Origin: Spongiivirga citrea
Lineage (GTDB): Bacteria > Bacteroidota > Bacteroidia > Flavobacteriales > Flavobacteriaceae
Direction of reading: 5' to 3'
Assembly (NCBI RefSeq): GCF_010671565.1
Contig: NZ_JAABOQ010000002.1
Location: forward strand, 496,001 to 560,000
DNA length: 64,000 nt
In this document: positions 52,901 to 61,331 of the stretch, piece by piece
How positions within the stretch are numbered: position 1 is the first letter of the stretch
Layout of the letters: each line of letters begins with the position of its first letter
Made by a program: the position numbers and the translations under genes
Notes under the pieces: generated by a model
What the model was told of the DNA's origin: nothing
Seen by the model: the letters and a program-made list of their open reading frames with translations, nothing else
Database searches by the model: none

Positions 52901-55710
52901 TCAATAACTCCAATTCAGATGCTGTAGCACTACATGCTCAAAATAAACTAAATACCGTTTTAAAAACAGTTACGGAAGTAAAAAAATCTGGCTCTTATAC
53001 ATTTACATCTCTTTTTGAAAAAGAATATGCCTACTCTTACATAGCACAAGGTATCACATCACCAACAAGTGTAATTTCAAAAAAAGCTAATGAACAAGGA
53101 GAAGATCGTATAAACTTTACATACTATTCAAACGGCAATATTAAAGAAACCAAACAGGTAAATGGCGCTACATCCGTCTATGTCTGGGGATATAATGATA
53201 TGTATCCGGTTGCTAAAATTGATAATGCTACCCATAGTCAGTTAGGAGGTACCGGTTATAATAGTGCTGTCTTAAATAATCTTGCTAGTTCTGATACCCA
53301 AATCCGAACAGAGATTAATAAAATTCGTACTGGATTACCTAATGCCATGATTACTTCATACACTTATGATCCCATGATCGGTATGACATCTATGACTGAC
53401 CCTCGAGGATATACCTCCTATTATAAATATGATGCCTTTAATCGTTTGAGTTATATCGAAGATGCCGATGGCCATATCTTGAAGAAGTATAATTATAATT
53501 ATGACGGACAAAGTACCGAAGGCTTGGCAGCACTAAATGCTAGCCTTAGTTTACCCGGAGCCGCACTGATCAATGATAATTCATCTTTAGTTGCTAATAA
53601 CAGTGGTGGTTCTGGAAATTATAAACACCAATGGACCATTAACGACCAGCCATTAGCTCATAACAACAGTACACTCGATTTTGTATTTGAAGCTCCTGGT
53701 GAAAACAATGTGTCCTACATCCTAACAGATCTAAACACCGGTCTTAAAAAGACTGTCAATGGTACTGTTACCGTATACCAACCTTTAAAAACACCAACAT
53801 TAACTAAGGATAAAACTCATATTATCAAAGGTAGTTCAGTAGTATTTACTACTGCTAATGTAGGTGGAGGCTCAGGTAGTCGTTCCTATGAATGGTATGA
53901 AGGTAGCACTAAACTTTCTTCTACTAACGGCTCTACTCTTACCCATACACTTAACAATACCGGTACTATTCCTGTTAAGTTCAAGGTAATTGACAATAAT
54001 ATCTCAGGGCATAGCAATGAGGTTTCTACAACAGTCAGTGTCTATAATCCATTAAACGCACCTTCAGTATCCGCCAACAATACCTATGTCCTAAAAGGGA
54101 CTACCATTTCATTTGGTACTGGAAACATTGGTGGTGGGTCAGGCAATAGAAGCTATAAGTGGTATGTAAATAACACTGAACAATCAGCTACTGGTACTTC
54201 GTTTAGCTATACCCCTTCTACGGCAGGTAACTATACCATTAAATTTAGAGTGACGGATACCACTGTGCCAGGACATTATAAAGAAGGTGTGAGAACCGTA
54301 TATGCGTACGAGCCGCTTTCTACACCAAATGTTGGGTCGAATGTCACCTATTTGCTCAAAAATGGTCAGGTGAACTTTACTGCTAGTAACATTCGAGGTG
54401 GTTCGGGAAATAGGCGTTATGAGTGGTTTGTAAAACACAACAGCGGTGGTTATGTTAAACAGACTACAACAGCGACTAGTTTTAATTACAATACTCCTAA
54501 CACAGGTACCTATACCATCTTATTTAGAGTTTGGGATACTAGGATATCAGGGCATTATAAAGATAGAACAAGAGTAGTCTATTCATACAACCCTCTAAAT
54601 ACACCAACTGTTAGTTCAAATAAAACTTATGTGGTTAAAGGAAGTCCTATCAACTTTACAACTGGCAACATTGGTAACGGCTCCGGATATAGACGTTATG
54701 AATGGTATGTAAAACAAGGTTCTGCTGGCTATGTCAAACAATCGGTCACAGGTACTTCATTCACCTATGCACCACCAACCAATGCAACCTATTATGTAAA
54801 ATTTAGAGTGATTGATACTAGAATCGCTAATCATTACAAGGAATTTGCAAAAGTGGCATATGCATACAACTCATTAAGTACTCCCAATTTATTTGCGGAC
54901 AAAACATACATCTTAGAAGGTAAAACTATTAGCTTTACAACCAATGGCATCGGTGGTGGTTCAGGCTATAGGCGTTACGAATGGTTCTGGAGACGAAACG
55001 GTAGTAGTTGGACTAAAGAGTCTACAACAGCTACTAGCCTAAATAAATCATTCTCGACTGATGGTACTTATGTCATTAAATTTAGAGTATGGGACACCCG
55101 AACCAATCAGTATGTAGATCGCGATCGAACTGTATATGTCTATAATCCTCTCGGTGGTGGTATTTCTGCGCCTTCAACAGTAACGGTAAACAACAATGCT
55201 TCATTTAATATGGGGATTACAGGCGGAAGTGGTGTTTTTACGTATTCTTGGAACATTACTACTCCTTGGAAAACATATACCAATACGTCTAAATCATTTA
55301 CCTTAAAAATGAACTATGATTACTATGGCACTAGAACAGTTCGATGTACTGTTCGGGATAGTAGAACGGGCGATAGTAGAACCGTCACTAAATCAATCAC
55401 CACTAATGGCGCACCAACGCTGGGTGGAACATTAAGCAAATCAAACATTAATGTAAATACTAATTACGAGCAGTACCGAATTACGGCAGTACCAAAGTCT
55501 GGCTCCGGACATTATACTTATAAATGGTATTTCGGCAAATCGACAAGCGTAGTAAGTACCGCTACCAATGTATCTATTTATCTTGATTGCAGTACACTGA
55601 AGAAAAAAGTTACTTGTGATATTAAAGATACTAGAACCGGGCAGACTAAAACAGTGTATGCAACGTACTACTTCTCAGGTAACTGTAATAGCGGAGGCGA
55701 TCAATACTAA
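49948..55710 (+). CDS. giant secreted YD/Rhs-repeat protein with Ig-like C terminus
   Basis: 1920 residues with signal peptide MKTIFKLFLLVWLIPSICLS. The N-terminal region (about 30-1000) has the conserved start seen in many Bacteroidota Rhs-like proteins: FTKYGNTKVSLYSGTPDISV, PLYTIQGRELNVPIALTYDA and WAGLGWNLNVGGRVSRITNG. YD-repeat-like segments lie at about 1060-1185 (TYYSNGNIKETKQVNGATSV, YKYDAFNRLSYIEDADGHIL). There is no Rhs core motif. From about 1195 to the end follow some eight Ig-like units of 75-95 residues. No T9SS C-terminal sorting domain is visible. The next Rhs gene begins 25 bases downstream. In this phylum these proteins usually come as such pairs; their function is unknown, with toxin delivery or surface adhesion the usual guesses. 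Confidence 0.85.
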   Translation: MKTIFKLFLLVWLIPSICLSQDNGENPYNVDYQAEVNQMVNIPNSPEAAAFTKYGNTKVSLYSGTPDISVPLYTIQGRELNVPIALTYDASGVKVSQIATWAGLGWNLNVGGRVSRITNGLPDDYLQGAYTSIYNADVRQKINHFGSRNIYQEGNEWFDSVQEAQEYYEWLHQINQSFIDTQPDIYSVNAPGLSAHLVFDIKTNNLPRALNNPRIKIQILNSNLGYNHINGWIITNEDGTQYFFENVFEKTLSLGEDTSANGALVNEYASSWMLTKIISANKKDTFEFDYTTDAEVGYWLSEQNGSSASAAVTTTRNEVYNYPAADQTFSAGAGHYTLQKFLKSIKHNGTPLATISRGNRTDIDQAPTNTKLDGITIKDYKGNLIKQVDFNNNDYFNNHKTSSTDIRLKLNGITIKGRNNEKYQEYTFEYDSPNGLPSRNSFAQDYYGYYNGVNNNVLYPSYQYGEFSFGGANREPNFTEAKKGLLKRITYPTGGYSIFNFEGNQVVESVNTPITRNYAGAGINALTENNDALYQNEDGSWADDQYLPFAPKIVIKNFDIPESGYYTIKYFGNVNQQETEAHIIQRGVIDNTCYQSGGEWTCPNFPKFKSFGEFLSAPVEHKFWQSTAYYQGSKYFNAGVYSVMVVMDENNEVQGDYGSVSFTIERQETVAVDQTKDLGGIRIANIMDYTENGTFAQGKSYTYDNVKVNYKPSFVSLDVSYSGPSTSAAYGTVNSSIIRRGNIPRGDDPAFVYGNVIEKNINSNGNSIGYTSYTFSTDQAGMRPRNSPPYESNYFPSISGGQVNKVEVLNTNAELVSSSTTSYYEVPNFSVRGRVIVNNNDHGEKTIFLRQGSNGKLIADRLNNWACGEGYYGSFGSPITLNTECWEPRYFTHPEEYGYVAILAAHYSPLESRYTFASGAVGGQSLVVQKQYFKNTDTTFSETSQTSETVYDSSIGYLTRNVTTTDSKGDQIKQSFEYPKDHALVNNSNSDAVALHAQNKLNTVLKTVTEVKKSGSYTFTSLFEKEYAYSYIAQGITSPTSVISKKANEQGEDRINFTYYSNGNIKETKQVNGATSVYVWGYNDMYPVAKIDNATHSQLGGTGYNSAVLNNLASSDTQIRTEINKIRTGLPNAMITSYTYDPMIGMTSMTDPRGYTSYYKYDAFNRLSYIEDADGHILKKYNYNYDGQSTEGLAALNASLSLPGAALINDNSSLVANNSGGSGNYKHQWTINDQPLAHNNSTLDFVFEAPGENNVSYILTDLNTGLKKTVNGTVTVYQPLKTPTLTKDKTHIIKGSSVVFTTANVGGGSGSRSYEWYEGSTKLSSTNGSTLTHTLNNTGTIPVKFKVIDNNISGHSNEVSTTVSVYNPLNAPSVSANNTYVLKGTTISFGTGNIGGGSGNRSYKWYVNNTEQSATGTSFSYTPSTAGNYTIKFRVTDTTVPGHYKEGVRTVYAYEPLSTPNVGSNVTYLLKNGQVNFTASNIRGGSGNRRYEWFVKHNSGGYVKQTTTATSFNYNTPNTGTYTILFRVWDTRISGHYKDRTRVVYSYNPLNTPTVSSNKTYVVKGSPINFTTGNIGNGSGYRRYEWYVKQGSAGYVKQSVTGTSFTYAPPTNATYYVKFRVIDTRIANHYKEFAKVAYAYNSLSTPNLFADKTYILEGKTISFTTNGIGGGSGYRRYEWFWRRNGSSWTKESTTATSLNKSFSTDGTYVIKFRVWDTRTNQYVDRDRTVYVYNPLGGGISAPSTVTVNNNASFNMGITGGSGVFTYSWNITTPWKTYTNTSKSFTLKMNYDYYGTRTVRCTVRDSRTGDSRTVTKSITTNGAPTLGGTLSKSNINVNTNYEQYRITAVPKSGSGHYTYKWYFGKSTSVVSTATNVSIYLDCSTLKKKVTCDIKDTRTGQTKTVYATYYFSGNCNSGGDQY
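53530..55700 (+). repeat. about eight tandem Ig-like repeats inside the first Rhs protein gene
   Basis: Units repeat roughly every 225-290 bases. Each unit has a YxPLxTP hinge, a K-T-Y-x-x-K-G strand, GGGSG-R-R-YEW(Y/F) and a KFRV(W/I)DTR strand ending near GHYK. Units two to five share most; the first and the last two are more diverged (VYQPLKTPTL; GGSGVFTYSWNI; SGSGHYTYKWYF). Seen at protein level; DNA identity is lower, so the array is old and not freshly amplified. Confidence 0.8.
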
Positions 55711-55735
55711 TCACTAACAATAAATAAGAAAAGAC

Positions 55736-58700
55736 ATGTTTTCATTTAAAAAATCTTTATTCGCTGTTCTTATCACGTTGTTAGGAACTAGTGCTCTCTA
55801 TAGTCAAGTAATTACATCTGATAAAAACTATGTGCATGAGATAACGCCCCAAGTACCAGTTACTATTGGTAATATTAATAATGTTGGTGGTTTTGATGCT
55901 CCTGCGACAGAACGCCATATTAACAATGTCACCTATTTCGATGGTCTCGGTCGTCCCATACAACAAATCGGAGTGCAAGCTGCGGGGAGTACTAACAAAC
56001 CTGTATACGCACCTGGGTGGACTAATGATTGGACTACCGGATCAGGCTCAACCGGATTCTATAATCGTAATGGAAATGTAGCCGAGAATGTACGACAATA
56101 TGGCTCTGACCCTTTTGGTAACAACTCGATTCTTTGGAAATGTGTCAATGATGCTGCTCGTAATGGAGATGGAGGATGGAATACCGATTATATCCCCATC
56201 GATAAAAATGTAAGCTACCGCTATAGCGTTTGGGTTAAGCGTACTCACGGTATAGACGGAAATACCTATCACGGTACTCAAAATGTAAATGACCTTAATG
56301 GTAATTTTCAATCTAATCCGTATTTCTGGGTTGGTGCCCCACCAACTTTAGGACAGTGGTATTTAATGGTCGGAGTGATTCATCCTTACAACTATACTGG
56401 AGCTGATACAGGAATTAGTGGTGTCTACGACCGTAATGGGAATAAAGTTCTTGACGGAAAAGAATTTAAATGGACAGCTGACAGAACTACATCCAGATTT
56501 AGAAGCTATTTCTACTACTCTACTGATGTCAACACCCAACAGTATTTTTGGAATCCTGTACTAGAGCAAGTTGATGGTACCGAACTATCCATCCAGCAAA
56601 TGGTCAATGGGCCTTCCATCAAAGATGTGGTTACCCATATTGAATATGATCAATATGGAAGACAAACCAAAGAGTATTTACCATATGCCACGGCTAGCAA
56701 TAGCGGACTGTTTTTAGGTGGTGATCAGGTAGTTCAAACGCGAAGCTACTACCAACAGCACTATCCTGATGATTTTGCTGATTTACCAGATCATAGAGTA
56801 AACCCATTCTCTGCAACTGCATTAGAGGCTTCTCCACTAAATCGGGTACAAAAACAAGCAGCACCAGGTAAAGATTGGGCAATGGGTAGCGGACACGAAA
56901 TTAAATTCGACTATCAAACTAATAGTACTGACGAGGTACGCTTATTTACCGTAAGTCTTGCTAGTGACTACACTCCTACTTTGGTTGATGGTAATAGCTA
57001 TTATAACCCAGGAGAACTCTCTAAAACCATTACACGAGACGAAAACTATACTAGTGGTCTTGATCATACCACCGAAGAGTTTAAAGACAAACTAGGACGG
57101 GTAGTATTAAAACGTACCTATGAAAGTGAAATGCAGCATGATACCTATTATGTTTATGATGACTATGGGAATCTTACTTATGTATTGCCTCCTAAGGTCG
57201 ATACTACTGATGGAGTCTCTGCCATAGAATTATCGGAGCTATGCTACCAATACCAATATGATGGTAGAAACCGACTAGTAGAAAAGAAAATCCCTGGAAA
57301 AGGAGAAGAATACATCATCTATAATAAGCTAGATCAACCTGTGATGACTCAAGATGCCAATCTTCGTGAGCAGGACAAATGGCTAATCACAAAATACGAT
57401 GTGTTTGGCAGAGTAGCCTTTACCGGTATTCATCATCAACCTGCCGGATTTAGTAGAGAAACCATGCAGAATGATTACGCCAATAACACCAATACATACA
57501 CCCAATATGTCACTAAAACAACCACACCAACTAATATTGGTGGTGGTATCATTTATTATACCAATACAGCTATACCACATGGTATAGCTGAACTGCTTAG
57601 CGTAAACTATTACGATGATTATAATTTTGATCGTGACGGCTTGGATAAACCGAGTTCAGTAAACGAAATAACTACCACGAATAACGTAAAAGGACTCGCC
57701 ACAGGTTCTAAAGTTCGAGTACTTGGAACCAACAATTGGATCACCACCGTTACCGCTTATGATGAAAAAGGAAGAGCCATTTGGACAGGTAGTAGAAATC
57801 GCTACCTAAGTACCATTGATAAAACAGCATCGAAGCTTGATTTTAATGGAAAGGCTCTTGAAGTGGTCAATAACCATATACGAAATGGTGGAGCACCTAT
57901 TATCACTATTGACCGCTTTACGTATGATCATGCGGGTAGGCTACTAAAACAAACCCAAGAACTTGATGGCAATATTGAACTGATTGCCGAAAATACTTAT
58001 GACGAATTAGGTCAATTAATACGAAAAGGTGTCGGCGGAGGACATAACAACCACTCTCTTACCATTATAGACGAACTACTAACCCAACAAAATGACGATT
58101 TGATAACGACCACAACTACCACCAATTCATGGGGAAATAGTGGATTTGCTACTCTAGAAAGTATCTCGGGCGATGGTTATGTTGAATTTGAAGTAACTGC
58201 AACTAATAAATATTTAATGGTTGGCCTATCAGTTGACAATCCGGATGCACACTATAATACAATTAATTTTGCAATTTATCCTAGGTCTGGAGGAGAAGTA
58301 CGGGTATACGAAAACGGAAGTTATAAAGGTTCATTTGACACCTACGTTATAGGCGATGTTTTAAGGGTAGAAAGGGTCGGCAGTACTATTTACTACAAAA
58401 AGAACAACACTACTATTTACACTTCAACAATAAGTTCAACTGCTACCCTTATTGGTGATGTAGCTTTCCACAGCACGGGTAGTTCCATTAAAAACCTAAA
58501 AGTTGTCAATTTTTCTTCGCAAAATTTTAAAAGTAGTGCCTTACAAAATGTAGATTATAACTACAATGTACGTGGCTGGTTAAAAGACATTAATGATGTC
58601 AATAACCCAGGCAATGACCTCTTTAGTTTTAAAATTGATTACAATACCAGCGCGAATGCATTATTTAACGGTAACATTGCCAAAACTTCGTGGCGTACGG

Positions 58701-60811
58701 CTAATACCGATAACAGCTTAAAAAGCTACGACTACACCTATGATGCGCTCAATAGAATTAAATCCGGGATCAGTAATAACGTGAACTACGACCTCTCCAA
58801 CGTTAACTACGACAAAAACGGGAATATCCTAAACCTAAACCGTAAAGGACACCTAAACACAGGTGCGACTTCCTTTGGCGTGATGGATATCCTGAGTTAT
58901 CAATATGACGATGGCAATAAACTGACCAAAGTCACTGATGCCGGCAATGACAATTACGGATTTAAAGATGGTTCTAACAATGACAACGACTATACCTATG
59001 ATGCCAATGGTAATATGGAAAAAGACCAAAACAAAGGTATTACTAATATCGTGTATAACTATTTAAGCTTACCAACCAAGGTAACAGTAACTGGCAGTAA
59101 TGCAGGAGTGATTGAATTTATATACGATGCGACAGGTGCTAAACAACGAAAAGTTGTAAGTTCTGGAACTACTGTTGACTATGCCGCAGGATATATTTAT
59201 GAAAACGGAAACTTAATACAGTTCTCACAACCAGAAGGATATGTGAAACTTGATGGAAACGGTTATATGTATGTGTATAGTTTTCTTGACCACTTAGGTT
59301 CTGTTAGATTGGATTATTCTGATATGAATAATGATGGTACTGTAAACAGTTCTGAAATATTACAAGAGCGAAATACGTATCCCTTTGGACTTGAACACAA
59401 AGGATATAATGACCAAATTATTGATGCCGAAAATACTTATCAAACGTATTTAGGTCAGGAAACCAACAAAGAGTTAGGCTTGAATTGGTTAACCTTTAGG
59501 CATCGAAACTATATGCCAGAAATAGGCAGATTCTTTGGTGTTGATCCTGTTTCTGCGGATTATGTAAACATATCTACTTATCAATTTGCGCATAACAACC
59601 CCGTCTCTAAAATTGAGCTAGAAGGATTAGAAGGATATCAACCAAATGGTTTTGATGTTATAAATGCGCTTCCCTCTGGAGGAGGTACACAAAACCCTGC
59701 AGCTCACTTACCATTACCTATTGGCGATGGAACAGGAAAACATGGTAGCGTTGCTAAGGCAAAACCACAAATTAATGCGCAAATAGGAGTGGGGGCAGGA
59801 AAAACTATCGGCGCAAACTTTAAACTATTTGGCATTGAAGCGGGAGCAACTTATGACGGAGGTACAACGGAACAAACTTTTAGTACTTTAGATGGCGGAG
59901 TTACCTCTCATACGGAAGGATACTCCGTAAATGCTGCGATATTTGGTTATTCCAAAGGAACATCTACCGATTTGAGTGTAGGGGAAAACAAAACAACAAG
60001 CAGTTCGACCATGATAGTAACCGAAGAACAAACCTTTTCCACTACCCAAACTAGTTCGGAAGCTTTTTCGTATGCCTTTGGAGAAGCCTCCTTTGATACA
60101 ACTACTAACGTTGATGTCTCAATTGAAGAATTTTCTACTACTGTAACTAATCATTCATCAAGATTAGTTCATGCCAGTAAAACGTCTTTTAATACTTCCA
60201 TTTCCGAACCGACATCCGCTAACACTAATTCTACAAGTCATACATTAAATATTTTTGGTTTTGAAGTTAATTTTGGATTAAGAATTAAGGCTGATTTGAG
60301 TATTGACATACCTTCAGACTATCGCTCTAAAAAACCATATTTGCATCCAATATGTTTTATTCAAGGAACTAAAATAAGGATGGGTAATGGAACATTAAAA
60401 AATATTGAAGATGTAAAGAATGGTGATTATGTAAAGTCTTATAATGAAAAAAACCAGAGGATAGAAAATAAAAAAGTAATTTTAACGGAAATATCCAGTA
60501 GTTCTGAGTTTATAGAAATAGAGTTTGAAAATGGGACTAAAAATATTAATACATTAACTCATCCCTATTTTATCAAGAAAAAAGGTTGGAGTTCGTATAA
60601 TCAGATTGAGGCTATTGACAAATATAAAGTAGCCGTTTCTAAGTTATCAGTTGGAGACATTGCTTATAAATTAGAAAATAATAAGTTAAAAGAGTTGAAA
60701 ATTATAAGTATTAAAATTTTAAAAAAGAAAGAAAAAACCTATAATCTCTCCAATGTTGAAGACAATCATAATTTCTTTGCAAATGGAGTATTAGTTCATA
60801 ATAGAAGTTAA
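55736..60811 (+). CDS. Rhs-core protein with two inserted lectin-like domains and C-terminal Hint domain
   Basis: 1691 residues; signal peptide MFSFKKSLFAVLITLLGTSA. The DUF6443-type start (ERHINNVTYFDGLGRPIQQI) is interrupted by a roughly 210-residue insertion (about 83-293, with NDAARNGDGGWNTDYIPIDK and YRYSVWVKRTHG) before VVTHIEYDQYGRQTKEYLPY. A second insertion (about 769-937, SGDGYVEFEVTATNKYLMVG) splits the YD region before VDYNYNVRGWLKDIND. The Rhs core ends at about 1260-1285 (MPEIGRFFGVDPVSADYVNI). A Thr/Ser-rich stretch follows. The Hint domain spans 1540-1689: it begins CFIQGTKIRMGNGTLKNIED, has TLTHPYFIKKKGWS, and ends in HN at 1688-1689, just before the terminal RS. No toxin follows. 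The DNA becomes visibly more A+T-rich from the Hint region on. Confidence 0.87.
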   Translation: MFSFKKSLFAVLITLLGTSALYSQVITSDKNYVHEITPQVPVTIGNINNVGGFDAPATERHINNVTYFDGLGRPIQQIGVQAAGSTNKPVYAPGWTNDWTTGSGSTGFYNRNGNVAENVRQYGSDPFGNNSILWKCVNDAARNGDGGWNTDYIPIDKNVSYRYSVWVKRTHGIDGNTYHGTQNVNDLNGNFQSNPYFWVGAPPTLGQWYLMVGVIHPYNYTGADTGISGVYDRNGNKVLDGKEFKWTADRTTSRFRSYFYYSTDVNTQQYFWNPVLEQVDGTELSIQQMVNGPSIKDVVTHIEYDQYGRQTKEYLPYATASNSGLFLGGDQVVQTRSYYQQHYPDDFADLPDHRVNPFSATALEASPLNRVQKQAAPGKDWAMGSGHEIKFDYQTNSTDEVRLFTVSLASDYTPTLVDGNSYYNPGELSKTITRDENYTSGLDHTTEEFKDKLGRVVLKRTYESEMQHDTYYVYDDYGNLTYVLPPKVDTTDGVSAIELSELCYQYQYDGRNRLVEKKIPGKGEEYIIYNKLDQPVMTQDANLREQDKWLITKYDVFGRVAFTGIHHQPAGFSRETMQNDYANNTNTYTQYVTKTTTPTNIGGGIIYYTNTAIPHGIAELLSVNYYDDYNFDRDGLDKPSSVNEITTTNNVKGLATGSKVRVLGTNNWITTVTAYDEKGRAIWTGSRNRYLSTIDKTASKLDFNGKALEVVNNHIRNGGAPIITIDRFTYDHAGRLLKQTQELDGNIELIAENTYDELGQLIRKGVGGGHNNHSLTIIDELLTQQNDDLITTTTTTNSWGNSGFATLESISGDGYVEFEVTATNKYLMVGLSVDNPDAHYNTINFAIYPRSGGEVRVYENGSYKGSFDTYVIGDVLRVERVGSTIYYKKNNTTIYTSTISSTATLIGDVAFHSTGSSIKNLKVVNFSSQNFKSSALQNVDYNYNVRGWLKDINDVNNPGNDLFSFKIDYNTSANALFNGNIAKTSWRTANTDNSLKSYDYTYDALNRIKSGISNNVNYDLSNVNYDKNGNILNLNRKGHLNTGATSFGVMDILSYQYDDGNKLTKVTDAGNDNYGFKDGSNNDNDYTYDANGNMEKDQNKGITNIVYNYLSLPTKVTVTGSNAGVIEFIYDATGAKQRKVVSSGTTVDYAAGYIYENGNLIQFSQPEGYVKLDGNGYMYVYSFLDHLGSVRLDYSDMNNDGTVNSSEILQERNTYPFGLEHKGYNDQIIDAENTYQTYLGQETNKELGLNWLTFRHRNYMPEIGRFFGVDPVSADYVNISTYQFAHNNPVSKIELEGLEGYQPNGFDVINALPSGGGTQNPAAHLPLPIGDGTGKHGSVAKAKPQINAQIGVGAGKTIGANFKLFGIEAGATYDGGTTEQTFSTLDGGVTSHTEGYSVNAAIFGYSKGTSTDLSVGENKTTSSSTMIVTEEQTFSTTQTSSEAFSYAFGEASFDTTTNVDVSIEEFSTTVTNHSSRLVHASKTSFNTSISEPTSANTNSTSHTLNIFGFEVNFGLRIKADLSIDIPSDYRSKKPYLHPICFIQGTKIRMGNGTLKNIEDVKNGDYVKSYNEKNQRIENKKVILTEISSSSEFIEIEFENGTKNINTLTHPYFIKKKGWSSYNQIEAIDKYKVAVSKLSVGDIAYKLENNKLKELKIISIKILKKKEKTYNLSNVEDNHNFFANGVLVHNRS

Positions 60812-60812
60812 A

Positions 60813-61232
60813 ATGGAAGATAACAGTATAGGAAGCGAAATTTTGGTCAAATCGCAAAATTTTAATATCAATGTAAAAAGAGTAATTGCATTTTTCATTG
60901 ACTTAATAACTTTTGCTGTATTTCCAATTATAATAAACGTATTAGAAGATATTATTGGTAAAAAAATTATCAGTTCAGATGTTCTTTTTTATGCTACAAC
61001 ATTTTTTTATTTATTTAAAGATTTGTTTAATAGTAGTGGTTCTTTTGGCAAAAAGACAATGAATTTAACTATTATCAATTCAAGCAATCAAGGAATTAGC
61101 TTTTCTTTAAAGAAAGTTTTGAGAAATATAACCAATTTTATTTGGCCTATTGAAGGAATTTTCATCCTTCTTACTAAACAAAGATTATCTGATAGACTTT
61201 TAAATATTGATGTCATAAACAACAATCAATAA
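60813..61232 (+). CDS. RDD family membrane protein next to the Rhs-Hint gene
   Basis: 139 residues, two to three membrane helices. RVIAFFIDLITFAVFPIIIN is the first RDD helix with its R and D, followed by FFYLFKDLFNSSGSFGKKTM, LTIINSSNQGISFSLKKVLR and the end KQRLSDRLLNIDVI, all typical of RDD. It starts one base after the stop codon of the Rhs gene, so it is co-transcribed. The position is that of an immunity gene in polymorphic toxin loci. RDD proteins are otherwise often transport or stress proteins, so immunity is only a hypothesis. Composition is A+T-rich like the preceding Hint part. Confidence 0.85.
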   Translation: MEDNSIGSEILVKSQNFNINVKRVIAFFIDLITFAVFPIIINVLEDIIGKKIISSDVLFYATTFFYLFKDLFNSSGSFGKKTMNLTIINSSNQGISFSLKKVLRNITNFIWPIEGIFILLTKQRLSDRLLNIDVINNNQ

Positions 61233-61251
61233 TGGTAATTTTTGCCTTGGG

Positions 61252-61287
61252 ATTTAGCCAGTTCGATCTGGCTTAGTCAATAAAGCC
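61252..61287 (+). pseudogene. relic of a RAYT transposase 3' part
   Basis: CCAGTTCGATCTGGCTTAGT reads PVRSGLV and continues NKA; the intact RAYT downstream encodes PVRLGLVNKA near residues 149-158, and 17 bases (GGCTTAGTCAATAAAGC) are identical. Preceded by ATTTAG, like ATTTAAAT of the intact gene, with a small deletion and a stop. Confidence 0.65.
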
Positions 61288-61331
61288 CAGCTTTAGGTAG
61301 ATGGTTTGGTATTGATGAACTAGCAGAAAAC
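61284..61331 (+). pseudogene. relic of an Rhs core C-terminal motif
   Basis: The frame reads SPALGRWFGIDELAEN, the conserved end of Rhs cores (compare MPEIGRFFGVDPVSAD of the intact gene). An in-frame stop lies directly before it. It is the trace of a displaced rhs tip or an older Rhs gene. Confidence 0.7.

Noticed and set aside
49948-60811. T9SS C-terminal sorting domain on the Rhs proteins
   Set aside because: The ends (YYFSGNCNSGGDQY and NFFANGVLVHNRS) do not show the sorting-domain pattern.
60353-60811. A toxin domain after the Hint domain
   Set aside because: The frame stops two residues after the Hint Asn and the following gene is a separate RDD protein in another frame.
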